Of a stretch of DNA of 64,000 bases, positions 35,300 to 46,161 are shown piece after piece. The notes beneath the pieces are model-generated. The model ran no database searches, was not told the DNA's origin, and saw only the letters and a list, made by a program, of their open reading frames with translations. Each line of letters starts with the position of its first letter. Position 1 is the stretch's first letter. Both the position numbers and the translations under genes were made by a program. Origin of the DNA: CAWVSB01 sp036960375 (lineage in GTDB: Bacteria > Pseudomonadota > Gammaproteobacteria > Pseudomonadales > CAWVSB01); NCBI GenBank assembly GCA_036960375.1, contig JBALVY010000010.1, positions 108,720-172,719 on the forward strand, in the 5' to 3' direction.

Positions 35300-35394
35300 A
35301 GTGATTAACTGTCACCATGATATGCACAATCACCCGCTGCAGAATTGGCTGGTATAATTAGCCTAATCGGCAAGTATTCTCTATTGGAGCCACC

Positions 35395-37761
35395 ATGAAA
35401 CGGTTTGTAATCTGGCTATTGTCTGCTCTGCTGGGCGTACTCGTGCTCACGGCGGGTGGTTTGTGGCTGGCAACGGTGCTGATCGATGAAGAAGTGATCA
35501 AGACTCAGCTCAGCCAACAGGTTCGTCAGCAAACCGGTGGTGAGCTGGAGATTACCGGCAATATAGACTGGGTATTCTTCCCCGACTTTGGCTTTAGTCT
35601 GGGTAATAGCCGATTTACACCCGCCAAGCAAACACAGGCTCTTGCTGAAATAGACCAACTGGAGCTGGGCATAGAACTGGCACCGCTGCTGGGCGGCCAG
35701 ATAAACATCCAGCACGTGGCTCTGGACGGCATTCGTCTTTATCTGCACACCGATGCCAACGCAGATAACAACTGGGATTTCGCCACTCAGGCTTCCGACA
35801 CTGCGCCACAAACTGACAATGCCAGCAGCAATGAACTATCCATGGCGATAAACCATATTTCCATCAGCCAAGGACAGATACATTATATCGACGAGCGCAA
35901 TGATACCGACCTGCAGCTCAACGATATTTCGCTGGATACCCGCCAACTTAACTTTAGCGGCAGGCCCTTTCAGATCTCGGCTGGAGCCAGCCTGTCAGAC
36001 AAGGACCAACAAATTACCGCGCAGGTTGATGCCACAGCGTCTATTGATCTCGCTGCGGAACAATTTACTTTATCCAAGGCCATTATTAATGCTCAAGGGC
36101 AGCGCGGCAGCGAAGATTTTGAGTTTACTGCCAAGGGCGATATCAGCGGACAACTGGCCGAAGGCATATACCAATTTACCGCCATGCAGCTCAACAGCGG
36201 ACCGCTGGCCGTCAATACCGACCTCACGCTACTGCTGGCTGGTGAGGATATTGAACTAAGTGGCAACATCGACATTCCCAGCACCGACCTGCAACACGCT
36301 GCCACGTTACTGGATATAGATCTACCAGAGCTTGCCGAGGACATAAGCAAATTTTCGCTGACTGCGGCTATCGACTATCGCGCCGATCAATTGTCGATAA
36401 GCGGGCTAAAATCTCGCCTTAGCAGCCAAGACAACAGTATGGACATCACCGCCAGCGGCAATATCACCGGGCAACTGGACAGCGGCCGCTGGCAAACATC
36501 AGCATTAACCATTGCGGCGGGCCCTATACAGGCAAGCGGCCAAATGACGCTGATCCAAAATCTGGATAATACCCAGGCCAGCGGGCAACTCACCTTGCCG
36601 CCATTTAATGCCCAGCAAGCGCTATTGTATTTTGGTATGGAACCTATTATTACCAGCGACAAAGACGCTTTAAGCAGGGTATCGCTAAATACCAAGATCA
36701 GTTTTGATAACGGAGACCTGCGCCTGACCGAACTGCAGGGCCGGCTGGACGACAGCCTACTAGCGGGCCAAGTACTGCGACAAGAAAACGGCAGCCTGCG
36801 GCTTAAACTCGATATCGACCAAATTGACGCCAACCGCTATCTTGCACCCACAGGAACCACGAGTGATGACAGCAAAAATGACGATGCGGCTGATGAACCG
36901 CTGCCTCTGGACACCCTGCATGAACTCTCTGGAAGTTTTAATCTGGCAATAGGGCAGCTGAAGTTCCAGGCATTCGACCTAGATACCGTGTTACTGGACG
37001 CAGTGGCAACGCAGGGCAACATCGATATTCGCCGACTCAGCACCAAACTATATGGTGGCAATCTCGCTGCCACAGGTCAGCTCAACAGCCGATCAGAACA
37101 GCTCACAATTTCGCTTAAAGGCAGAGAAATAGACCTGACCAGCCTGCTCACGTCTATGGCCGATGTCAATTGGGTAGCAGGACGTGCGCAACTGGACATC
37201 GATATCACAAGCAAGGGTGCATCCGTCAACGACTGGCAACACAACGCCAACGGCACGGGAAACATCACCATTAATCAGGTTGTTCTCTCGGAGCTCAATA
37301 TTGAACGTCAACTTTGTGAAGGTATTGCGCAGATAAACAGAGAAGCGCTCAGTGATACCAGCCAATGGCCGCCAGACACCGCTATCGACTCTATTAACGG
37401 CCAGCTGCGTTTTGTCGACGGCGTTATTCACAACGATAAACTGACCGCGGAGCTGAGCAATATGACGGTGGGAGGCAAGGGACAGGTGAATCCGATGAAA
37501 AGCTCGGTCGACTACCTGCTTTCGGCCCAGTTGGTAGGTGATATGCGCAATAACGACCCGGCATGTCGTATCAATGATCGGCTCAAATCAATCCACTGGC
37601 CCATGCGCTGCAAAGGCTCGTTAGATGATGAACCTTCTGAACTGTGCGGTATCGACTCCAACGGCATGAGCAGTATTATTGAGCAAATGGCGACCTATGA
37701 AATTCAGCGCCAGGCAGACAAACTGATTGAAAACGCGCTGGATAAATGGCTAAAGAAATGA
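35395..37761 (+). CDS. AsmA family protein
   Basis: The protein has 788 residues. A single N-terminal membrane anchor (VIWLLSALLGVLVLTAGGLW) is followed by a long periplasmic beta-rich body with AsmA N- and C-terminal domains. The C-terminal DUF3971/AsmA-2-like segment includes LSELNIERQLCEGIAQINRE. AsmA-like proteins belong to the bridge-like lipid transport group and affect outer-membrane lipid supply. The RBS is GGAGCC before ATG. Its 3' end overlaps mutY by 16 bp, a common AsmA-MutY pairing. Confidence 0.9.
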   Translation: MKRFVIWLLSALLGVLVLTAGGLWLATVLIDEEVIKTQLSQQVRQQTGGELEITGNIDWVFFPDFGFSLGNSRFTPAKQTQALAEIDQLELGIELAPLLGGQINIQHVALDGIRLYLHTDANADNNWDFATQASDTAPQTDNASSNELSMAINHISISQGQIHYIDERNDTDLQLNDISLDTRQLNFSGRPFQISAGASLSDKDQQITAQVDATASIDLAAEQFTLSKAIINAQGQRGSEDFEFTAKGDISGQLAEGIYQFTAMQLNSGPLAVNTDLTLLLAGEDIELSGNIDIPSTDLQHAATLLDIDLPELAEDISKFSLTAAIDYRADQLSISGLKSRLSSQDNSMDITASGNITGQLDSGRWQTSALTIAAGPIQASGQMTLIQNLDNTQASGQLTLPPFNAQQALLYFGMEPIITSDKDALSRVSLNTKISFDNGDLRLTELQGRLDDSLLAGQVLRQENGSLRLKLDIDQIDANRYLAPTGTTSDDSKNDDAADEPLPLDTLHELSGSFNLAIGQLKFQAFDLDTVLLDAVATQGNIDIRRLSTKLYGGNLAATGQLNSRSEQLTISLKGREIDLTSLLTSMADVNWVAGRAQLDIDITSKGASVNDWQHNANGTGNITINQVVLSELNIERQLCEGIAQINREALSDTSQWPPDTAIDSINGQLRFVDGVIHNDKLTAELSNMTVGGKGQVNPMKSSVDYLLSAQLVGDMRNNDPACRINDRLKSIHWPMRCKGSLDDEPSELCGIDSNGMSSIIEQMATYEIQRQADKLIENALDKWLKK

Positions 37762-38801
37762 CCCCCAAATCGTTTAGCCAGGCCATTCTCCGCTGGTTTG
37801 ATCTGCACGGCCGTAAAAACTTGCCCTGGCAGCAAGATACCTCCGCATACCGCGTATGGGTATCGGAGATTATGCTGCAACAAACCCAGGTGCAGACCGT
37901 CATCCCCTATTTCGATCGCTTTATGACCACCTTCCCTACAGTTGAAGACCTGGCTGAGGCGCCACAGGACGAGGTACTCCACCTTTGGACAGGACTTGGC
38001 TACTATGCCCGCGCACGTAACTTGCACCGCGCGGCCAAGCTCGTATGCGAACAATACGGTGGGGAATTCCCCAATACATTAGACCAGCTGGTTGATTTAC
38101 CCGGTATCGGGCGCTCTACCGCTGGCGCCATTATTTCAATAGCGTTTAAACAGCGGGCCGCTATTCTGGATGGCAACGTAAAACGTGTTTTAGCCCGCTT
38201 TCATGCGGTTGATGGTTGGCCCGGCAATACCGCAGTGCACAATGAGCTGTGGCAATATGCTGAACGCTATACCCCGCACAAGCGCGTCGCCGACTATACC
38301 CAGGCGATGATGGACTTAGGCGCTACAAACTGTAATCGCAGCCGACCTGATTGCCCAAATTGCCCGCTGCAAAAACACTGCGCAGCCCATCTCAGCGGCG
38401 AGCCAAAACAATGGCCACATAAAAAGCCGCGCAAGAAAATTCCGGTTAAACAGACCCGCATGCTGATGGTGCAGAACAGTTCGGGGGAGGTACTACTGGA
38501 AAAGCGCCCCAACCAGGGCATTTGGGGCGGTCTATGGAGCTTGCCTGAAATAGAACCCGGCGCTGACCCCGGTTTGTGGGTCAGCGACAGTCTTGGTGGC
38601 CGCTGCTTCGAACCACTCGACTGGCCAGAGCTGCGGCATACCTTTAGCCACTATCATTTAGACATTGTGCCGACACTGGTTCAGCTGCAGAAAGAGCCCA
38701 CGATGGTGATGGAAGCCTCCTGCCAGGTCTGGTACAACGTGCGCCAACCTCAAAAATTGGGTCTGGCAGCGCCAGTCAAACGATTGCTTGAGCAGTTGTA
38801 A
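37746..38801 (+). CDS. mutY: A/G-specific adenine DNA glycosylase MutY
   Basis: The protein has 351 residues. It removes adenine mispaired with 8-oxoguanine. MLQQTQVQTV, the helix-hairpin-helix LPGIGRSTAGAI and the catalytic Asp in ILDGNVKRVLARF are visible. The iron-sulfur cluster cysteines follow the C-x6-C-x2-C-x5-C pattern. A C-terminal Nudix-like domain (KRPNQGIWGGLWSLPE) recognises 8-oxoG. The last 108 bp are duplicated at 39514-39621, where the coding end reads LLEQLQPSE instead of LLEQL, probably the original terminus. Confidence 0.96.
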   Translation: MAKEMTPKSFSQAILRWFDLHGRKNLPWQQDTSAYRVWVSEIMLQQTQVQTVIPYFDRFMTTFPTVEDLAEAPQDEVLHLWTGLGYYARARNLHRAAKLVCEQYGGEFPNTLDQLVDLPGIGRSTAGAIISIAFKQRAAILDGNVKRVLARFHAVDGWPGNTAVHNELWQYAERYTPHKRVADYTQAMMDLGATNCNRSRPDCPNCPLQKHCAAHLSGEPKQWPHKKPRKKIPVKQTRMLMVQNSSGEVLLEKRPNQGIWGGLWSLPEIEPGADPGLWVSDSLGGRCFEPLDWPELRHTFSHYHLDIVPTLVQLQKEPTMVMEASCQVWYNVRQPQKLGLAAPVKRLLEQL

Positions 38802-38854
38802 ACAGGTAACTGCGGGCTTGTCACAAGAAGTTTAAGAAATGGGAATAACCTGGA

Positions 38855-39475
38855 ATGTTTGTAGGTAGTTTACTTAGGGCGGGGTTACTTCTGATTGCGG
38901 CTACGCTGATTGGGTGTAGCTCATCTCCTCCGAGCAAGCCCAACGACTTGTGCGATATATTTCGGGAGAAGCGTGACTGGTATAAAGCCGCGGTGAAATC
39001 TTCTGAACGCTGGGGGGCGCCGATACAAGTGCCTATGGCGATCATGTATCAGGAGTCGAGTTATCAGGACGATGCCAGGCCGCCTATGCGCTGGGCGCTA
39101 GGCTTTATCCCTTATGGCCGCGCCAGTTCTGCCTATGGTTATTCGCAGGCCAAGACGCCAGCCTGGGGAGATTACACTAAGGCGACTGGGAACCGTGGCG
39201 CTGACCGCGATGATTTTGCAGATGCCATGGATTTTATTCAGTGGTATATCGATAGAACCCGCAAGATCAATGGCATATCTAAATGGGATGCCTATGGTCA
39301 GTATCTGGCCTACCACGAAGGAAATGGTGGCTACTCTCGCAAGACGTATAACGCTAAGCCGTGGCTGATAAAAGTGGCGCGTAAAGTTGACGACCAAGCC
39401 AAGAAATACGGCGCCCAATATCGCGGTTGCGAGAAGGAACTTAGCAAAGGTTGGGTTAGCCGCCTGTTTTCCTAG
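38855..39475 (+). CDS. lipoprotein with SLT-type (lysozyme-like) domain
   Basis: The protein has 206 residues. The lipoprotein signal ends at Cys21 in LIGCSS. The mature part has the lytic-transglycosylase-like motif AIMYQESSYQ with a candidate catalytic Glu, then GRASSAYGYSQAKTPAW and YLAYHEGNGGY, which fit SLT-domain folds. It probably cleaves or binds peptidoglycan at the outer membrane. It lies between mutY and a duplicated mutY 3' end. Its coding strand looks richer in G than the neighbouring genes on this strand, in line with later arrival. Confidence 0.75.
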   Translation: MFVGSLLRAGLLLIAATLIGCSSSPPSKPNDLCDIFREKRDWYKAAVKSSERWGAPIQVPMAIMYQESSYQDDARPPMRWALGFIPYGRASSAYGYSQAKTPAWGDYTKATGNRGADRDDFADAMDFIQWYIDRTRKINGISKWDAYGQYLAYHEGNGGYSRKTYNAKPWLIKVARKVDDQAKKYGAQYRGCEKELSKGWVSRLFS

Positions 39476-39513
39476 CCTTCGGTATTTGATACCACCAGTC
39501 AATAAACCCCCTT

Positions 39514-39621
39514 GAAAGAGCCGTCGATGGTGATGGAAGCCTCCAGCCAGGTCTGGTATAACGTGCGCCAAGCTCAAAATTTGGGCCTGGCAGCGCCGGT
39601 CAAACGATTGCTTGAGCAGTT
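39514..39621 (+). repeat. duplicated 3' end of mutY
   Basis: This segment matches 38690-38797 with about 8 differences in 108 bp and the same phase. It continues into CAACCCAGTGAATAA, giving an in-frame stop that looks like the pre-insertion mutY end, then the yggX ribosome binding site AAAGGAGATATACC. The intervening 0.7 kb carries only the SLT lipoprotein gene. Confidence 0.9.
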
Positions 39622-39649
39622 ACAACCCAGTGAATAAAGGAGATATACC

Positions 39650-39922
39650 ATGAGCCGTAGCGTCATGTGCCGCAAATACCAACAACAGCTGGAAGGACTA
39701 CAGGCACCACCATATCCCGGCCCAAAGGGTGAAGAAGTCTTTAATACGGTATCTGCAAAGGCTTGGGGCGAGTGGCAGAGTCTGCAGACTATGCTCATCA
39801 ACGAAAAGCGCCTGAACGCCTTTGAAGCCTCTACACGCGCCTATTTAGGTGACCAAATGGAGAAATTCTTCGATAACGGCGACTATGATCACGCCGATGG
39901 CTACGTTCCGCCAGCCGAATAG
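39650..39922 (+). CDS. yggX: Fe(2+)-trafficking protein YggX
   Basis: The protein has 90 residues, the usual YggX size. The conserved start SRSVMCRKYQQQLEGL, PYPGPKGEEVF and the MLINEKRLN segment are present. It helps protect iron-sulfur clusters from oxidation; in many bacteria it is cotranscribed with mutY. AAAGGAGATATACC is a very strong ribosome binding site. Confidence 0.95.
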   Translation: MSRSVMCRKYQQQLEGLQAPPYPGPKGEEVFNTVSAKAWGEWQSLQTMLINEKRLNAFEASTRAYLGDQMEKFFDNGDYDHADGYVPPAE

Positions 39923-39956
39923 ATCAAGCAAAGAGGAATAAATCTCCCTAAGGCCT

Positions 39957-39985
39957 TTGCATTTTTCAATACAGCGGTATAGAAT
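39957..39985 (+). promoter_or_regulatory. sigma-70-type promoter of rpsU
   Basis: TTGCAT and TAGAAT are separated by 17 bases and followed by a GC-rich CTGCGCCCC, upstream of rpsU. The layout is good for a strong growth-regulated promoter. Confidence 0.65.
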
Positions 39986-40056
39986 CTGCGCCCCTTGACA
40001 GGTGAGACCCTGTGCGAGAAAGAATACAGGCAATCAACATACGGAAAAATGATTAC

Positions 40057-40272
40057 ATGCCAGCAGTAAGAGTTAAAGAAAACGAACCTTTTGATATCGC
40101 CCTGCGCCGCTTCAAGCGCACCTGCGAAAAAGCCGGCATTATGGCCGACGTTCGCAAGCGCGAGTTTTATGAGAAGCCCACCAGTGTGCGTAAGCGCAAA
40201 GCTGCCGCGGCAGTTAAGCGTCACCTGAAAAAAATGTCTCGCGATAACCGCAAGATGGTGCGCCTGTACTAA
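40057..40272 (+). CDS. rpsU: 30S ribosomal protein bS21
   Basis: The protein has 71 residues, beginning MPAVRVKENEPFDIALRRFK, with the arginine- and lysine-rich tail VKRHLKKMSRDNRKMVRLY. It aids mRNA start-site binding on the small subunit. The ATG at 40057 is chosen because it gives the universal S21 N-terminus. It is first in rpsU-yqeY-dnaG-rpoD. Confidence 0.97.
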   Translation: MPAVRVKENEPFDIALRRFKRTCEKAGIMADVRKREFYEKPTSVRKRKAAAAVKRHLKKMSRDNRKMVRLY

Positions 40273-40298
40273 ATAGTACAACGCTCGTTAGAATCCCC

Positions 40299-40340
40299 AA
40301 ATATCTCTGGTAGCCCTGCTGCCAGAGATATTTCTGTTTC
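40299..40340 (+). terminator. hairpin after rpsU
   Basis: A perfect 12-bp stem AAATATCTCTGG/CCAGAGATATTT with an 11-base loop is followed by a T-rich tract. It probably lets rpsU be made in excess over dnaG and rpoD. Confidence 0.85.
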
Positions 40341-40375
40341 TGAAATTCACAGAATCGCTCCCAGGAAGTTTATTT

Positions 40376-40819
40376 ATGTCACTTAAAACTGAAATCAAAG
40401 ATGCCATGAAAGCCGCAATGCGAAGCGGTGATAAACCTCGCCTAGGTGCCATCCGTCTAATTCAGGCCGATATAAAACGCATAGAAGTCGATGAGCGTAT
40501 TGAAGTTGACGATGCACGAGTGCTGGTCATCCTCGACAGAATGCTCAAACAACGACGTGATTCTATCAGCCAATATGAAGGCGCTAGCCGGCAAGATCTG
40601 GCCGACATTGAAATCGCAGAAGTGGCCGTTATCCAGGATTTTCTGCCAGAAGCACTCACCGAAGAAGAACTAGCTGCCATGATTGATGCAGCTATTGCCA
40701 GCACTGGCGCCAGCTCGATGAAAGACATGGGCCAGGTTATGGCCATCATCAAACCTCAAGCCCAGGGCCGTACAGACATTGGCAAACTAAGCCAGAGCAT
40801 CAAGGCAAAACTGAGCTAA
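40376..40819 (+). CDS. yqeY: GatB/YqeY domain-containing protein
   Basis: The protein has 147 residues. The helical YqeY fold resembles the tRNA-binding tail of GatB and of some glutaminyl-tRNA synthetases. RLGAIRLIQADIKR, DILPEALTEEE-like IQDFLPEALTEEE and KDMGQVMAIIKPQAQGR are conserved. A role in tRNA-linked amidation is suspected but not established. It lies between rpsU and dnaG, its usual place in gammaproteobacteria. Confidence 0.9.
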   Translation: MSLKTEIKDAMKAAMRSGDKPRLGAIRLIQADIKRIEVDERIEVDDARVLVILDRMLKQRRDSISQYEGASRQDLADIEIAEVAVIQDFLPEALTEEELAAMIDAAIASTGASSMKDMGQVMAIIKPQAQGRTDIGKLSQSIKAKLS

Positions 40820-40939
40820 ACTTCCTCCAGGGGCTCCAATTCAATGGCGCCTCTGACCAAGATTACCGGCATAGGCGCACACCTTTGCTACGGACAAGCA
40901 CCATAATCACTAGCTCGCAACAAGCAGAGACACCAGGCG

Positions 40940-42778
40940 ATGGCAGGGCTGATTCCTCAGGCATTCATTGACGAACTACTCGACAGGGTTGATATTGCCG
41001 AGATCGTAGAGGCGCGCGTGCCACTCAGGCGCACTGGCCGCAACGCCAAAGGCCTGTGCCCTTTCCACAAAGAAAAATCACCCTCGTTTACTGTTAACAG
41101 TGAAAAACAGTTCTATTACTGCTTCGGCTGCGGCGCCGGCGGCAATGCCATTGGTTTTCTGATCGACTATGAACGCATGGAGTTCCCGCAGGCGGTTGAA
41201 TCGCTGGCACATCTCTGTGGCCTTGAAGTGCCCCGTGAAGAGAGCCCGCAGCGCGCCCAGCAGCAGAGCCAGAACAAACCTTTATATGAACTGCTGGATA
41301 GGTGCAGCAAGCACTATCAATTACAGTTACGCAGCCATGCTCAAGCTAAAAAAGCCGTCGACTACCTCAAAAACCGAGGGCTTAACGGCATCACAGCCAA
41401 ACAATACGGTATCGGTTTTGCGCCTGAAGGCTGGAATAATCTCGAGCAAGCCCTGGCCGGCGACGACAAGCTGAAAAAACAGTTAGTAACCGCCGGCATG
41501 CTCATCGAAAATGCAGAAAAGAAAACTACCTATGACCGGTTCCGTGATCGCATCATGTTTCCCATTCGAGACATTCGCGGACGTGTTATTGCCTTTGGTG
41601 GCCGGGTGCTGGGTGACGACAACCCCAAATACTTGAACTCTCCGGAAACGCCCGTTTTCAACAAGAGCCGCGAACTCTACGGATTACACGAAGCAAGGCT
41701 GGCCAACAGAAAGCTCAAGCGACTGATCATCGTCGAAGGCTATATGGATGTTGTCGCCCTTGCCCAATACGGTATTACTTATGCAGCCGCCACCATGGGC
41801 ACCGCTGTCGGTAGTAGCCATCTCGAACGAATATTTCGCCAAACCAGTGAAGTGGTATTTTGCTTCGATGGTGACAATGCAGGCCGAGCCGCTGCTGGCC
41901 GAGCCTTGGAAGCCAGTCTCGAACAAATTAAAGATGGCAGGCAGGCCTGGTTTTTGTTTCTCGCCGACGGTGAAGACCCCGACAGCATGGTACAAAAAAT
42001 AGGTAAAGAGGCCTTCGAAGCGCAAATTGACGCCGCCCTGCCGCTGTCTGAATTTCTTTTTGCCAGCAGCGCCGAAGGCCTGGACCTGCAGAGTGTTGAT
42101 GGCCGCGCGAGACTGGCCCAACGTGCCCTGCCGCAGATAGAAAAAGTCCCTGATGGCGCATTCAAACAACTTTTATTGCAAGATTTGGCCAGCCGCACGG
42201 GTCTATCCGAGGCTGGGATTGGCCAGCTGATCCAACAGGCCGCTCCGCCGCCGCCAACGGAAGAATATGAGCAAGAATCTGTGCGCGCACCCGCGCCGCA
42301 ACCGGTTCAACGTAAACTATTACAGAAGTCGCAGAAGAAACCGGGTATTACTCCCATGCGAACGGCAACGACATTACTGATGTTTGAGCCTGAATTAGCA
42401 AAAAAAGCAGGTGACTTTCATCATCTGCAAGGCATCAATGACCCGGAGGCCGAGCTGCTACTCGAATTGCTGCAAAGCCTCAAAGAAGTACCCGATCGAC
42501 CACCCGGGGCACTACTGGGAGCATGGTTAAACACCGATAAAGACGCCATCGCCCGGCGCCTGTTTGAAGTAGAACATCTATTGCCGGAAGAAGGCACAGA
42601 GCAGGAATTTACCGACGCAATGAACCGCGTGCGGCAGCAACTGCAACACCAGCATTACCTGCTGGAAAAGACCGAACTGGAGGCCATTGGCCTGGCCCAA
42701 ATGACCAGCGAACAGAAAAATCGCTACCGCGAGTTAATGGCACTTTTGCAAAATAGGCACTCTCTTCGTGCAAAGTAA
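40940..42778 (+). CDS. dnaG: DNA primase DnaG
   Basis: The protein has 612 residues. The N-terminal zinc ribbon includes CPFHKEKSPSF and YYCFGCGAGG. The TOPRIM core has IIVEGYMDVVAL and FCFDGDNAGRAA, which bind magnesium. A C-terminal helicase-binding domain follows a variable linker near residue 440. It makes RNA primers for replication with DnaB. Confidence 0.97.
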   Translation: MAGLIPQAFIDELLDRVDIAEIVEARVPLRRTGRNAKGLCPFHKEKSPSFTVNSEKQFYYCFGCGAGGNAIGFLIDYERMEFPQAVESLAHLCGLEVPREESPQRAQQQSQNKPLYELLDRCSKHYQLQLRSHAQAKKAVDYLKNRGLNGITAKQYGIGFAPEGWNNLEQALAGDDKLKKQLVTAGMLIENAEKKTTYDRFRDRIMFPIRDIRGRVIAFGGRVLGDDNPKYLNSPETPVFNKSRELYGLHEARLANRKLKRLIIVEGYMDVVALAQYGITYAAATMGTAVGSSHLERIFRQTSEVVFCFDGDNAGRAAAGRALEASLEQIKDGRQAWFLFLADGEDPDSMVQKIGKEAFEAQIDAALPLSEFLFASSAEGLDLQSVDGRARLAQRALPQIEKVPDGAFKQLLLQDLASRTGLSEAGIGQLIQQAAPPPPTEEYEQESVRAPAPQPVQRKLLQKSQKKPGITPMRTATTLLMFEPELAKKAGDFHHLQGINDPEAELLLELLQSLKEVPDRPPGALLGAWLNTDKDAIARRLFEVEHLLPEEGTEQEFTDAMNRVRQQLQHQHYLLEKTELEAIGLAQMTSEQKNRYRELMALLQNRHSLRAK

Positions 42779-42800
42779 TCGCATCTCGCACAAACGACCC

Positions 42801-42829
42801 AAAATCAGCTATAATGTCCGGCTGATTTT
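42801..42829 (+). promoter_or_regulatory. rpoD promoter -10 inside an inverted repeat
   Basis: A perfect 9-bp inverted repeat AAAATCAGC/GCTGATTTT encloses the -10 hexamer TATAAT (42810-42815). It lies between dnaG and rpoD. It could be an operator for an unknown repressor, or a weak terminator for dnaG. Confidence 0.5.
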
Positions 42830-42869
42830 CGGCACTTTCATTCTGAACTATTAGAGGCGTATACAGTCC

Positions 42870-44654
<1,785 letters not shown>

Positions 44655-44670
44655 AGCCAGAAAAGCTATC

Positions 44671-44697
44671 AGCCCCGCTTTTTAGCGGGGCTTTTTA
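44671..44697 (+). terminator. rpoD intrinsic terminator
   Basis: The stem AGCCCCGCT/AGCGGGGCT with a TTTT loop is followed by a T-run, 16 bp after the rpoD stop. Confidence 0.92.
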
Positions 44698-44766
44698 TTG
44701 CCTGTCACCAGCCAAAGCCAGCAAATATATCGCGATAATACGCGACGAAGCAGTAACGGAGCTGAT

Positions 44767-45264
44767 TTAAAGCAGTTTTAATACCTTCTGCAATACATCT
44801 TCAGCCGTGCAGTCGGCCACACTGACGCTATGATTTGCGTAACGTCTATACAGTGCGGTGCGCTCCTCAAATAATTCGGCAAACGATTGCTCCGGCCTGC
44901 GCGCAATACCGCGAGAGTCATAATTCGAAATTCTGGCACGCAAGCGATCCAACGGAACATCGAGATATATCACCGTGGCATGCTCTGCAATATGTGCCAT
45001 ACCGGCCTCGCTATACACCGCGCTGCCGCCGGTGGCCACCACCTTGTGCCAGGCATCCAATTGCAGCAACTCTTGTTCTTCCAAATGGCGCAGATGCATA
45101 TAGTCGGATTCATCGAGTATTTTTTGTAAGGTCTTGCCCGCCCGAACCTGAATCAGTAAATCGGTGTCGACAAATGCCCAACCCAATTCCTTGGCCAGCA
45201 ATACCCCAACAGTACTTTTACCGGCACCGGGCATACCGGTTAATACGATCCCTGGAACACTCAT
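44767..45264 (-). CDS. shikimate kinase-like protein
   Basis: The protein has 165 residues, a P-loop kinase. Walker A is GMPGAGKST, DTDLL holds the metal- and shikimate-binding Asp, and VVATGGSAVY is the substrate-binding Gly-Gly motif. SRGIARRPEQSF fits the lid. It looks like AroK/AroL for the aromatic pathway. No aroB lies beside it, unlike the usual aroKB operon, so it may be a second copy or a related small-molecule kinase. Confidence 0.75.
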   Translation of the reverse strand: MSVPGIVLTGMPGAGKSTVGVLLAKELGWAFVDTDLLIQVRAGKTLQKILDESDYMHLRHLEEQELLQLDAWHKVVATGGSAVYSEAGMAHIAEHATVIYLDVPLDRLRARISNYDSRGIARRPEQSFAELFEERTALYRRYANHSVSVADCTAEDVLQKVLKLL

Positions 45265-45273
45265 CACTTCTCC

Positions 45274-46134
45274 CTAGCCCTGCTCTTTAAGACCGAGCAA
45301 GACAAAATCTACCAAACGATGCAAAGCCTCATCAGACTTGCGTCGATCATAAACCAAACTGATGTCGATACTACCCAATTGGGGCAATAGCGGGTTATCA
45401 CGAATAATGCGTAAATTGGGAGGCACCACACTTTGTGCCAATACAGTGATGCCCAAGCCCGCTTCTATCGCAGCAGTTAACCCCGACAGATCAGAATTTG
45501 TATAGGCAATGCGCCAATTGCGACCCTGCTCACCGAGTGCTGACATGGCTCTGTGACGATAGATACACGGTGACGGTGCCAATACCAGTGGCAAAGACTG
45601 CTCATCATAATGACTGCGTGCAGCCGGACCCACCCATACCAACTTGTCTATCTGCACCAAGCCTGCTCTATCTGCATCCTGTTTCTCATGTAAGGCCAAG
45701 ACTAAATCGAATTCGGCGCGCGCCTTTTTTACCATCAGGTTTTTACTTAAATCACAGACCACATCCAGTGTAATTTGCGGATAGGCCTGAGAAAACTGGC
45801 CAACAATACGGGGCAGCAATGTACTGGCAAACTCACTGGGGATACCAAAGCGCAAGCTACCGCTTACTGCAGGCAAGGTTAACAGGCTAATGACTTCGTC
45901 ATTGAGTGCCAACATTTGGCGGGCATAGTCATACAATAGCTGTCCGGTGTGGCTCAAAGCCAGTTTATGGCCGTTGCGGTCAAACACACTGGCTTGCACC
46001 TTGCCTTCAAGCTTCTTAATCTGCAAGCTAAGCGCTGGCTGCGAGCGACCAACCCGTTCGGCGGCGGCGGTAAAACTGCCTAAATCGGCTACTGCAACAA
46101 AGCTGCGTAAGATATCGAGAGGTAAATTTTTCAT
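45274..46134 (-). CDS. LysR family transcriptional regulator
   Basis: The protein has 286 residues. The N-terminal winged helix-turn-helix (LRSFVAVADLGSFTAAAERV, then SQPALSLQIKKLE) is followed by a LysR substrate-binding domain with SGSLRFGIPSEFA. It is divergent from gcvT, so it may control glycine cleavage genes, but LysR specificity cannot be read from sequence. An ATG three codons further upstream is also possible. The stop is 10 bp from the start of the kinase-like gene. Confidence 0.9.
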   Translation of the reverse strand: MKNLPLDILRSFVAVADLGSFTAAAERVGRSQPALSLQIKKLEGKVQASVFDRNGHKLALSHTGQLLYDYARQMLALNDEVISLLTLPAVSGSLRFGIPSEFASTLLPRIVGQFSQAYPQITLDVVCDLSKNLMVKKARAEFDLVLALHEKQDADRAGLVQIDKLVWVGPAARSHYDEQSLPLVLAPSPCIYRHRAMSALGEQGRNWRIAYTNSDLSGLTAAIEAGLGITVLAQSVVPPNLRIIRDNPLLPQLGSIDISLVYDRRKSDEALHRLVDFVLLGLKEQG

Positions 46135-46146
46135 CACCACCACTTT

Positions 46147-46161
46147 ATTTGAATTTCAAAT
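46147..46161. promoter_or_regulatory. inverted repeat near the LysR start, possible operator
   Basis: ATTTGA-N3-TCAAAT lies in the AT-rich gap between the LysR gene and gcvT. It fits the size of LysR-type sites but is close to the LysR start, so autoregulation is more likely than gcvT control. Confidence 0.35.

Noticed and set aside
35260..35394. his operon leader peptide attenuator
   Set aside because: No short frame with a histidine codon run and no competing hairpins can be seen before hisB.
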